NCBI GenBank assembly: GCA_900539525.1
Contig: UQCM01000063.1
Location: 1-16,179 of the forward strand
Length of the DNA: 16,179 bases
Reading direction: 5' to 3'
From: an uncultured Blautia sp.
Lineage (GTDB): Bacteria > Bacillota > Clostridia > Lachnospirales > Lachnospiraceae
The notes under the pieces were generated by a model, which was not told where the DNA came from, did no database searches, and saw nothing but the letters and a program-made list of their open reading frames with translations. Below, in pieces: positions 1-6,514 of this stretch (the stretch's first letter is position 1; every line of letters starts with the position of its first letter). The position numbers and the translations under genes are program-made.

Positions 1-54
1 AGCAAAAGGAAAGCCTCGCAGAGGCGATTTTGCGAATGGACTCTGAATAGTTAC
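1..54 (+). repeat. Right end of a GTAACTGTTCAGA-type palindromic element, cut by the window edge
   Basis: These 54 bases match the right end of the full element at 8349-8402 with one difference (A at 27 where the other copy has G). The copy ends in GACTCTGAATAGTTAC, the right terminal inverted repeat, and contains the small hairpin GCCTC-GCA-GAGGC inside a GCAAAA/TTTTGC stem. The left half lies outside the window. A run of six T follows directly, so the end could also act as a transcription stop for whatever lies upstream. Confidence 0.85.
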
Positions 55-93
55 TTTTTTGCTGCTGTTCTGAAGATTTTTCATAAAAAGTGC

Positions 94-122
94 TTGCAAA
101 ATGATTGTTTATTGTATATAAT
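94..122 (+). promoter_or_regulatory. Predicted sigma-A promoter
   Basis: TTGCAA (94-99) and a perfect TATAAT (117-122) are separated by 17 bases, the optimal spacing for the vegetative sigma factor. Transcription should begin near 129 and run rightwards, giving a leader of about 300 bases before the small gene at 432. The AT-rich stretch around it fits a real promoter. It has not been tested. Confidence 0.6.
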
Positions 123-164
123 AAATGATAAGAGAAAACGATAAACAGAATGACAGACAGTTAC

Positions 165-225
165 AAGTTTCAAGCGATGTTCTTCGCGATATATTCTAAA
201 AAAGTTTCAAGCAATTGTTCATTGC
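165..225 (+). repeat. Two tandem hairpins with a shared AAGTTTCAAGC entry, in a leader
   Basis: AAGTTTCAAGC occurs at 165-175 and again at 202-212, a period of 37. In each unit the final GC opens a hairpin: GCGA-tgttct-TCGC (174-187) and GCAAT-tgttc-ATTGC (211-225). The stems differ in sequence, but both arms changed together and the loops keep GTTC. This suggests the pair matters as folded RNA or as a two-site protein target. The rest of 226-431 holds no gene and no recognised riboswitch; a CGGCAG/CTGCCG pair (273-278, 309-314) is the only other inverted repeat I noted. Confidence 0.5.
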
Positions 226-431
226 ATCCAACCCCGATTTACACAATACGCCGTTCGTTTTCTCTGACTGTGCGGCAGGGAGACGTGTTTTGAGGACAGG
301 GATTTTTGCTGCCGGTGATTAAGCCGGACCGGAAATAATATATCACAGGTGTCAGCAGGGAAGCACCGGGAGGGCGGAAGAAAGGATGTGTCACTGAGAT
401 TAAAGGAAAAAGAAAGGTAAAAGCAAGGCGG

Positions 432-623
432 TTGTGCCGGGAACTGCGGCAGTATCAGAAAGCAGGCATACCACTGCTCTTAAACGGGAATCCCAGCAGC
501 CCGGAGGAGATAGCAATTGTATGTACCGTCCGGGAGGATCGGTGTTATATGCGTGATTATATCAGAAATGAGTCCGATGAAATATGCGGAATCGGATTCG
601 ATGTGGTAAAAGACATGGATTGA
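432..623 (+). CDS. Small hypothetical protein, start uncertain
   Basis: This is a 63-residue reading frame from a TTG start, with no signal peptide or membrane segment. I do not recognise a named family. The composition looks like a real soluble protein, with a well-formed tail around YMRDYIRNESDEICGIGFD. The TTG has only a weak ribosome binding site. The same frame stays open upstream to 339 with a basic, coding-looking stretch (KGKRKVKARRLCREL) but without ATG, GTG or another TTG. A better start signal (GGAAGAAAGG then ATG at 386 or GTG at 388) lies in other frames that stop soon. Either the TTG is used, or a small frameshift has cut the gene from its start. Transcription probably comes from the promoter at 94-122. 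Confidence 0.5.
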   Translation: MCRELRQYQKAGIPLLLNGNPSSPEEIAIVCTVREDRCYMRDYIRNESDEICGIGFDVVKDMD

Positions 624-627
624 ATGT

Positions 628-698
628 TCCGGACAGGTGAAAGTACCCCTTACAGTCACCTTTGAAATGGAAGTCCGGATCCGGGCAGATCAATCTGC
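628..698 (+). other. Nested inverted repeats between the small gene and the GH18 gene
   Basis: TCCGGAC (628-634) and AGGTGA (635-640) pair with TCACCT (656-661) and GTCCGGA (673-679), forming a stem broken by an 11-base bulge on the right arm. GCAGAT-CA-ATCTGC (685-698) follows as a separate small hairpin. No T-run follows closely, so this is not a clear terminator. It may be RNA structure or a binding site. Confidence 0.35.
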
Positions 699-776
699 AG
701 GGAAGGTATTCATTTTACGTTTTGTTCTTAACAATTATTAAAAATGTCGAAATTTGCATTTCCGCAAAAGAAAATA

Positions 777-785
777 TGTTATAAT
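777..785 (+). promoter_or_regulatory. Extended -10 promoter for the GH18 gene
   Basis: TGTTATAAT (777-785) is a perfect extended -10 element, about 35 bases ahead of the start codon at 826. The best -35-like hexamer, TTGCAT at 754-759, is 20 bases away, which is too far. The TG extension is the main evidence. Confidence 0.5.
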
Positions 786-825
786 CAGATTATCGCAGGA
801 TAAATACGGGTTGGAGGTACAAGGA

Positions 826-2511
826 ATGAAAAAAAGGGCAGTGCCGATACTGGCGGCAGTGGTTTTAATAGTTATTGTCGCGGCGATCGGTATCATAAGC
901 AGGATTGTAGAAAAATATACTCCATCGCAGGAAGTGATGTCTTCACAGGAGTATTTTGCAGTATCTGATGAGAAGCAGCTGGCTCTGGTCATGCAGGACG
1001 AAGTATCTGCATATAAAGGGTTGGTTGAAAACGGGGTTCCCTATCTGGATTATCAGGCAGTGAAGGAGTATCTGAATGACCGCTTTTACTGGGATGCGGA
1101 TGCCAATCTGATGGTGTATACCACGCCCACAGATATCATCAATATTCCTGCAGGCGGAAGCACATACACGTTGTCCGGAAATACGCAGGATGCGGGCTAT
1201 ACGATCGTAAAAGTGGACGGGACACAGGCCTACATTGCCGCAGCCTATGTACAGCAGTATACCAATATGGAATATACACTGTATGAGAACCCGAACCGAC
1301 TGACGGTTACCTATCAGTGGGGGGAAACCAGCTATGCCGATGTAAAAAAAGATGAAGAAGTACGGTATCAGGGGGGCATCAAGAGCCCGGTCCTGACAAG
1401 TGTAACGAAAGGTGAGAAGCTTACTGTGCTGGAACAGATGGAGAAATGGTCCAAAATACTGACACCGGACGGTTACATAGGATACGTACAGAATAAGAAG
1501 CTGGACACGGTTTACCGGGAGGTAACGGACCGGGCATTTGAGGAACCGGTTTATACCAGCATCAAAAGAGATCACAAGATCAATCTGGTATGGCATCAGA
1601 CTACCAGTATGGATTCGAATTACAGTCTTCCCTATGACATTGCAGAGATGAAGGGTGTCAACGTCATTTCACCTACATGGTTTTCGATTGCCGATAATGA
1701 CGGAAATATCTCGTCCCTGGTCAGTGAGGATTATGTAACATATGCACATGCACAGGGACTGGAGGTCTGGGCACTGGCAGACAATTTCAGTCAGGAGATC
1801 GATACCACGAAGGTGCTGGCATCGAGTGCTTCCAGAGAAAAGCTGTCGAACCAGCTGATTGCTGCAGCCGTGCAGTATGGCCTGGATGGGATTAATATTG
1901 ATTTTGAGGCAATTCCGGAGGAGGCAGGGGAAGGTTATATTCAGTTTATCCGGGAAATTTCTGTAAAATGCCGGAAGAACGGGATCGTCCTCTCAGTGGA
2001 CGTTCCTGTGCCCATGCCCTTTACCGCCCACTATGACAGGGAGGAGCTGGGGGTCGTGGCAGACTATGTGATCATCATGGGATACGATGAGCACTATGTC
2101 GGCTCGGAGGCGGGGAGCGTGGCCTCCCTTGGCTTTGAAAAGTCAGGAATCGAGGAAACCTTAAAGGAGGTTCCGGCCGAGAAGATTATCAGCGGTGTAC
2201 CCTTCTACACCAGATTGTGGAATACAGACGCACAGGGGAACGTTACCAGTGAGGCGGTCGGTATGAATACGGCAGACCAGTGGCTTGCCGATTACGGCGT
2301 TACGGCAAACTGGAGTGAGGAGACGTCCCAGGATTATGCACAGCTGGAGGCTTCAGATGGAAGTCTGTACCAGATCTGGCTGGAAAATGAGAAGTCTGTG
2401 GAGGAGAAAGCAAAGCTTGTTAAGCAATACAATCTTGGAGGAGTTGCTGCCTGGAAGCTGGGATTGGAAAGGTCATCAATCTGGGATGTCCTCTACAAAT
2501 ATGTAAGCTAA
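826..2511 (+). CDS. Membrane-anchored SH3 / GH18 glycoside hydrolase (spore or cell-wall hydrolase type)
   Basis: The 561-residue protein likely cleaves amino-sugar glycosidic bonds in peptidoglycan outside the membrane. In order: a basic start and hydrophobic anchor (about 5-25), a stalk resembling the copper-amine-oxidase N-terminal-like domain (about 72-165), a bacterial SH3 domain (about 176-225), and a GH18 TIM barrel (about 250-560). The GH18 motif DGINIDFE spans 354-361, with Glu361 as proton donor; Asn357 replaces the middle Asp of DxxDxDxE, which I understand occurs in YaaH/YdhD-like spore enzymes. The start is set by GGAGG at 813-817; an upstream ATG at 754 in the same frame overlaps the promoter and lacks such a site. 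The gene stands alone, between an extended -10 promoter and a strong terminator. The substrate is inferred from the family. Confidence 0.88.
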   Translation: MKKRAVPILAAVVLIVIVAAIGIISRIVEKYTPSQEVMSSQEYFAVSDEKQLALVMQDEVSAYKGLVENGVPYLDYQAVKEYLNDRFYWDADANLMVYTTPTDIINIPAGGSTYTLSGNTQDAGYTIVKVDGTQAYIAAAYVQQYTNMEYTLYENPNRLTVTYQWGETSYADVKKDEEVRYQGGIKSPVLTSVTKGEKLTVLEQMEKWSKILTPDGYIGYVQNKKLDTVYREVTDRAFEEPVYTSIKRDHKINLVWHQTTSMDSNYSLPYDIAEMKGVNVISPTWFSIADNDGNISSLVSEDYVTYAHAQGLEVWALADNFSQEIDTTKVLASSASREKLSNQLIAAAVQYGLDGINIDFEAIPEEAGEGYIQFIREISVKCRKNGIVLSVDVPVPMPFTAHYDREELGVVADYVIIMGYDEHYVGSEAGSVASLGFEKSGIEETLKEVPAEKIISGVPFYTRLWNTDAQGNVTSEAVGMNTADQWLADYGVTANWSEETSQDYAQLEASDGSLYQIWLENEKSVEEKAKLVKQYNLGGVAAWKLGLERSSIWDVLYKYVS

Positions 2512-2526
2512 TGTGTAAACTTCCTG

Positions 2527-2596
2527 AAAGCTGCTGCACGGCAGTCATTTACCGGATGTGGTGAATGCTTGTGCAGCAGCTTTTGTCTGTTTTTAT
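2527..2596 (+). terminator. Rho-independent terminator after the GH18 gene
   Basis: AAAGCTGCTGCAC (2527-2539) pairs perfectly with GTGCAGCAGCTTT (2571-2583), followed by T-rich sequence to 2595. The 31-base loop is long for a terminator, but the 13-pair stem and position just after the stop codon make the role convincing. Confidence 0.8.
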
Positions 2597-2599
2597 CAA

Positions 2600-2628
2600 T
2601 TGTATTTTATCAGGAAATGTTGTATGAT
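2600..2628 (+). promoter_or_regulatory. Candidate promoter for the diguanylate cyclase gene
   Basis: TTGTAT (2600-2605), a 17-base spacer and TATGAT (2623-2628) give a plausible though weak -35 and a good -10. A transcript from here would carry the inverted-repeat region 2645-2843 as its 5' leader. Confidence 0.35.
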
Positions 2629-2644
2629 AAATAAAATGATGTTT

Positions 2645-2843
2645 GGGTCAAAAGCATTTGACCCCATGATGCCTTCGGATTTTTCCGCGCTTCGCGCTTC
2701 CGAAATCCGAAAAACATTCGCAATCCGCTCATTTTTCTTCGAAAAATGGCTACTTGCTCATGCTTTGAGGGACCCATAGACATAAAAATACATGCAAGCA
2801 TGTATTTTATCTCCATTTGTCCCTTGGCTCATAAAATACATGC
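2645..2843 (+). repeat. Cluster of inverted repeats (REP-like) ahead of the GGDEF gene
   Basis: This 200-base stretch is made of hairpins: GGGTCAAA/TTTGACCC (2645-2664); TCGGATTT/AAATCCGA (2675-2710) enclosing GCGC-TTC-GCGC; CATTTTT/AAAAATG (2730-2748); AGGGAC/GTCCCT (2768-2773 with 2819-2824) enclosing AAAATACATGC-AA-GCATGTATTTT (2785-2808). ATAAAATACATGC recurs at 2831-2843 and could pair instead with 2798-2810. The layout resembles a repeated intergenic element rather than coding DNA. I believe similar sequence recurs in related genomes, from memory only. It accounts for most of the gene-free interval 2512-2867. Confidence 0.6.
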
Positions 2844-2867
2844 AAAAGAAAAAGACGGTGGTATGAG

Positions 2868-4478
2868 ATGAGATATGAAGATAAATTACACCAGAAAATT
2901 CCCCTGTTCTATTTAATTATAATCTGTGGGATGATCCTTCTGATGATTTATCTTGGAATTAATCAGAACAGCATTATTTTTCAAAAGGAAGAGGAGGATG
3001 GCTCTCAGCTTCTTGAGGATGTAAGGTATGAAGAAGTGGAGGATCCTGAAGCTCCGGCAGGTATAACAAAGGAATATATCATAGATCCCCTGCCTGTCGG
3101 GCAGGGGGACAATTGTTTTGCATTTTATCTGGTTCACCATTATGCACAGGTATACAGGGAAGGTGAGCGAATCTACAGTCTGGACCCCAGAAATGATTCT
3201 TTTGTCACAAAAAATGTCGGTTGCAACTGGGTGATGATCCCTGTATCAGAAAAGGACAGGGGGAAGCAGATCAGAGTTGTAGTCACTCCTGTCTATAAGG
3301 ATGTAGCCGGAAGGAATGTGGACTTTTATCTTGGTTCCCGATATGCGATATCTGCTGCCAGGATTCGTGGTGATCTGGTAGATATTCTGCTGAGTGCACT
3401 TGCAATCGGAGTAGGATTTGTATTTATCATTGTTTCTGTTTTTTCATGGATCCAGAAAAGAAACAAAAACAGTTTATTGTATCTGGGAATATTCTCATGT
3501 TTTGTAGGGCTGTGGAAGATTACAGATATTCGGTCCGCACCCCTGTTTTTTCCGTATAATACCATGCTGCTCAGTCAGATTTCTTTATCTGCGTTAGCTT
3601 TGTCCGTGATTCCTTTTTTACTGTTCATCTATGCACAGTTTAAGAAAAAGCATAAATTGCTCGATGTTGCCTGTGTGGTGTCGGGTGTTGTCATAATCCT
3701 TCAGATCCTGCTGCAGTTAACAGGAAAGATGGATCTGAGAGAAAGCCTGAAGCTGAGTCATGTGGCAATGGGGATCACTGCGATTGCCGTGGTGCTGGCG
3801 GTGGCAGATGAGTGGAAAAATAAGGAAAAAAGGATCTGGATCACGTTTGGTTTCTTTCTGTTTCTGGTTGCAGGGGTAGCATTGGATGTAATACTTTTTT
3901 ATATAAGAGGAAATTCTTACCGGATTATGAATACGATCGCTGTTTTACTGGCGTACGTTGTGGTGATGGGAGCAATATCTATTGTAGAAATGAATCAACA
4001 GGCAACGATTGATTTTGCTACGGGACTGTTTAACAGAAGCCGCTGCAGCGAGATGATAAAGAAAGAGGAAGTGATCAGCGAGGAACTCTGTCTGATGATG
4101 TTTGATCTTAACCAGTTAAAGAAGATCAATGATACCTTCGGGCATGAAGCAGGAGATGAAATGATTTCCCGTTTTGCGGATGCCCTCAGACAGAATATAC
4201 CCGGACGGGCCTTCCTGGGCCGCTACGGGGGAGATGAATTTATTGCCGTGATAAAAATGTGTGATGAAGAGATGGCTTTGAAGATACTGTCTAATCTGGA
4301 GGATACGGTGAAACAGCACAATCGTCTGAACGGTAATGTGAAGCTCAGTTATGCCGCAGGGTATGCTTTATCAAAAGAGTATCCGGGCTGTACGATGGCG
4401 ATGCTGCTGGAAAAGGCAGATAATCATATGTATCAGAATAAACGTACCTATTATGAAAAGTTATCCAAAGGTCATTAA
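2868..4478 (+). CDS. Membrane-bound diguanylate cyclase (GGDEF), 7TM sensor type
   Basis: The 536-residue protein is predicted to make cyclic di-GMP from GTP in response to an outside signal. A first membrane segment (about 13-30) leads to an extracellular domain (about 31-165), then about seven hydrophobic segments (about 168-375), then a cytoplasmic GGDEF domain. The plan fits the 7TMR-DISM type of receptor. The domain opens with a DxxTGLxNR-like motif (DFATGLFNR), and the active site is intact as GGDEF at 454-458. The inhibitory I-site RxxD is absent: PGRA sits where it should be, so product feedback is probably lost. There is no EAL domain. ATG at 2868 follows GGTGG; another ATG at 2863 is out of frame. 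It appears to be a single-gene unit. Confidence 0.9.
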   Translation: MRYEDKLHQKIPLFYLIIICGMILLMIYLGINQNSIIFQKEEEDGSQLLEDVRYEEVEDPEAPAGITKEYIIDPLPVGQGDNCFAFYLVHHYAQVYREGERIYSLDPRNDSFVTKNVGCNWVMIPVSEKDRGKQIRVVVTPVYKDVAGRNVDFYLGSRYAISAARIRGDLVDILLSALAIGVGFVFIIVSVFSWIQKRNKNSLLYLGIFSCFVGLWKITDIRSAPLFFPYNTMLLSQISLSALALSVIPFLLFIYAQFKKKHKLLDVACVVSGVVIILQILLQLTGKMDLRESLKLSHVAMGITAIAVVLAVADEWKNKEKRIWITFGFFLFLVAGVALDVILFYIRGNSYRIMNTIAVLLAYVVVMGAISIVEMNQQATIDFATGLFNRSRCSEMIKKEEVISEELCLMMFDLNQLKKINDTFGHEAGDEMISRFADALRQNIPGRAFLGRYGGDEFIAVIKMCDEEMALKILSNLEDTVKQHNRLNGNVKLSYAAGYALSKEYPGCTMAMLLEKADNHMYQNKRTYYEKLSKGH

Positions 4479-4521
4479 GGCATCCGTTTATGTGCAAGTA
4501 CGTCCTGGCACATCTGGATCT

Positions 4522-4567
4522 ACTCCTTATCAGGGCGGGGAGTCCGTGTTGGTCAGGAGTCGTTTTT
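4522..4567 (+). terminator. Possible terminator after the GGDEF gene
   Basis: ACTCCT (4522-4527) can pair with AGGAGT (4555-4560), followed by CGTTTTT. The stem is short and the loop 27 bases long. The same left arm can instead pair with GGAGT at 4539-4543. The palindromic element immediately downstream, itself followed by a T-run, may do the job instead. Confidence 0.35.
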
Positions 4568-4568
4568 G

Positions 4569-4621
4569 GTAACTGTTCAGAACTGCAGACAGGTTTGTGT
4601 CAGGCTGTTCTGAACAGTTAC
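4569..4621 (+). repeat. 53-bp minimal palindrome with GTAACTGTTCAGA ends
   Basis: GTAACTGTTCAGAAC (4569-4583) and GTTCTGAACAGTTAC (4607-4621) are perfect inverted repeats of 15 bases around a 23-base centre. The outer 13 bases equal the left end of the longer elements at 8250 and 8479. The centre is unrelated to theirs. The sequence TATTTTTAT follows, so on the plus strand it can form a terminator-like hairpin between the GGDEF gene and cwlD. Confidence 0.75.
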
Positions 4622-4641
4622 TATTTTTATATCTATGAAAG

Positions 4642-4681
4642 CTCCTGTATCTGCATATAGTTTACTAACAGTATTCAGGAG
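4642..4681 (+). promoter_or_regulatory. Possible ribosome-binding-site hairpin ahead of cwlD
   Basis: CTCCTG (4642-4647) is the exact complement of CAGGAG (4676-4681), and the latter contains the ribosome binding site AGGAG of cwlD. Pairing would hide that site. The stem is only six pairs with a 28-base loop, so this is suggestive only. Confidence 0.25.
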
Positions 4682-4689
4682 ACAAAGAA

Positions 4690-5403
4690 ATGCAAAGAAT
4701 AATAAAGATGGAAACGGTCATGGGATGTATGCTGCTGGCTGCCGCTCTTCTGCTTGCAACAGGAGGGGTGAAGCAGGCGGCTTCCACCCAGGTGAAAAAG
4801 GCAGAGAGGACCATTGTGATCGATGCCGGCCATGGCGGGGATGATCCGGGTAAGATCGGAATCGGAGGTGCTCTGGAGAAGGATATTAATCTGGAGATAT
4901 CGAAGAAGCTGCAGAAGTGCCTGGAAAAGGAAGGAATCCGGGTCGTCATGACAAGGAAGGATGGGGACAGTCTTTCAGAACCGGGGGCGGCGAACCAGAA
5001 GCAGAGCGACATGCGTAAGAGGTGTGACATTATTGAAAAAGAGAATCCGGTCTTTACCGTAAGCATCCACCAGAACAGCTATCCCCAGGAATCGGTGCAT
5101 GGTCCCCAGGTCTTTTATTACACCCAGTCGGAACCGGGCAGGCTGCTGGCGGGCTGCATACAGGATGCGTTGAATACAGATCTTCAGGTGGATCGTCCCA
5201 GGGAGATAAAAGCCAATAATACTTATTATCTGCTGAAGCGGTCCAAAAGTCCTACGGTTATCGTAGAGTGTGGGTTTCTGTCAAACCGGGCAGAGGAGGC
5301 AAAGCTGGCGACAGAGGAGTATCAGGACAGGGTGGCACAGGCGGTATACAGGGGCATCATGGAATGTTTAAAGGATTGCCCTTTTCCGGGTGAAGTGTTA
5401 TAA
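4690..5403 (+). CDS. cwlD: N-acetylmuramoyl-L-alanine amidase CwlD (spore cortex)
   Basis: The 237-residue zinc amidase is of the Amidase_3 family. CwlD removes the peptide side chain from muramic acid in spore cortex, the first step towards muramic delta-lactam, which marks cortex for hydrolysis at germination. The N-terminus is a membrane anchor or signal (about 10-27) and the catalytic domain runs about 40-230. Zinc ligands are visible as His48 (DAGHGG), Glu63 and His127 (SIHQNS), with the catalytic Glu193 in VECGFLSN. Length and motifs fit CwlD. AGGAG at 4677-4681 sets the start, eight bases before ATG. The gene opens a co-directional cluster and its stop overlaps an ATG of the next frame (TAATG). 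I could not identify a sporulation sigma-factor promoter. Confidence 0.9.
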   Translation: MQRIIKMETVMGCMLLAAALLLATGGVKQAASTQVKKAERTIVIDAGHGGDDPGKIGIGGALEKDINLEISKKLQKCLEKEGIRVVMTRKDGDSLSEPGAANQKQSDMRKRCDIIEKENPVFTVSIHQNSYPQESVHGPQVFYYTQSEPGRLLAGCIQDALNTDLQVDRPREIKANNTYYLLKRSKSPTVIVECGFLSNRAEEAKLATEEYQDRVAQAVYRGIMECLKDCPFPGEVL

Positions 5404-5456
5404 TGAACCCAGAAAAGTACGGAACAGGCGAATGGAATGAGCAGAGAGGCACATTT

Positions 5457-6503
5457 ATGAAGACAATCATCGAAGACATGACAACTCACATTTCACCGGA
5501 TGGAATGGCACGAGCGGGGAAAATCTTAAAGAGTGGCGGGCTGGTGGCTTTCCCGACGGAGACGGTCTACGGTCTCGGGGCAAATGCACTGGATGAGCAG
5601 GCTGCCGCAAAGATTTATACTGCGAAAGGCAGACCTTCGGATAATCCGCTGATCGTACATATTGCAGAGGCCGGGGATCTGGAGGGAATCGTAGAGACAG
5701 TTCCGGAGGAAGCCAGACTTCTGGCAGAGGCTTTCTGGCCGGGACCGCTGACCATGATTTTCCGGAAAAATCAGAGGGTACCCTACGGAACGACGGGAGG
5801 ACTCGATACAGTTGCCGTGCGGATGCCAGATCATGAGATCGCCCGGGAACTCATCAGGTGCGCAGGCGGGTATATTGCCGCGCCCAGTGCAAATACCTCC
5901 GGGCGGCCGAGTCCGACTACAGCAGCCCATGTAGCAGAGGATTTAAACGGCAGGATCGATATGATCATTGATGGCGGAAGTGTGGGGATCGGACTGGAGT
6001 CCACGATCGTGGATCTGAGTGAGGAGAAGCCGGTGATTCTTCGTCCGGGATACATCAGCCGGGAAATGCTGGCGGCAGTCATCGGTGATGTGGAGATGGA
6101 TCAGGGGCTGGTTTCTGCAGACAGCAGTATTCGTCCGAAAGCTCCGGGAATGAAATACCGGCATTATGCACCGGCAGCCAGTCTGATGATCGTTGAAGGG
6201 GAATCCGGCAGGGTCGTCGGGAAGATAAACGAATGGATTGCAGAAGGGGAGGCGAAAGGGGAGAAAATCGGTGTCATCTGTACGGATGAGACGGCACCGC
6301 TCTATCATGGCGGCATCGTGAAGTCGATGGGAAGCATCCGTCAGGAGCTTACGATCGCACAGCATCTGTATGGGATTCTCAGAGAGTTTGATGAATTGGC
6401 GGTGAACAGGATTTATTCTGAGTCATTTGATACACCGAAGATGGGGCAGGCCATTATGAACCGCCTGATCAAAGCGGCAGGGCATCAGATTTGTAAGGTA
6501 TAG
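5457..6503 (+). CDS. ywlC: L-threonylcarbamoyladenylate synthase (Sua5/YwlC type)
   Basis: The 348-residue enzyme makes threonylcarbamoyl-AMP from threonine, bicarbonate and ATP for the t6A modification at position 37 of ANN-decoding tRNAs, in the cytoplasm. The YrdC domain (about 15-205) contains KGRPSDNPL (57-65) and the APSANTSGRPSPT strand (142-154). The linker APGMKYRHYAP (229-239) leads to a C-terminal Sua5 domain (about 240-345). Having both domains marks it as Sua5/YwlC rather than short TsaC. I chose ATG 5457 because AGAGG lies just upstream and the conserved protein begins there; an in-frame ATG at 5403, overlapping the cwlD stop, would add 18 residues without a good binding site. 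The phosphatase-like gene follows after 11 bases, so the two are surely co-transcribed. Confidence 0.93.
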   Translation: MKTIIEDMTTHISPDGMARAGKILKSGGLVAFPTETVYGLGANALDEQAAAKIYTAKGRPSDNPLIVHIAEAGDLEGIVETVPEEARLLAEAFWPGPLTMIFRKNQRVPYGTTGGLDTVAVRMPDHEIARELIRCAGGYIAAPSANTSGRPSPTTAAHVAEDLNGRIDMIIDGGSVGIGLESTIVDLSEEKPVILRPGYISREMLAAVIGDVEMDQGLVSADSSIRPKAPGMKYRHYAPAASLMIVEGESGRVVGKINEWIAEGEAKGEKIGVICTDETAPLYHGGIVKSMGSIRQELTIAQHLYGILREFDELAVNRIYSESFDTPKMGQAIMNRLIKAAGHQICKV

Positions 6504-6514
6504 GAGTGGGTTTT

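Noticed and set aside
165..225. Possible CRISPR array from the repeated AAGTTTCAAGC
   Set aside because: There are only two units, the shared part is 11 bases and the intervals are parts of hairpins; there are no cas genes.
943..1596. A 217-codon minus-strand frame opposite the GH18 gene
   Set aside because: It lies wholly within a well-supported plus-strand gene with clear domains and lacks its own signals.
2610..2816. Minus-strand frame of 68 codons in the hairpin cluster
   Set aside because: It coincides with the inverted repeats and has low-complexity, basic composition. I think similar phrases recur as hypothetical proteins in related genomes because the DNA repeat recurs, so I annotate the repeat instead.
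5403..5456. Upstream ATG for the Sua5-type gene overlapping the cwlD stop
   Set aside because: It has no good ribosome site and adds residues that do not look conserved; ATG 5457 has AGAGG upstream.
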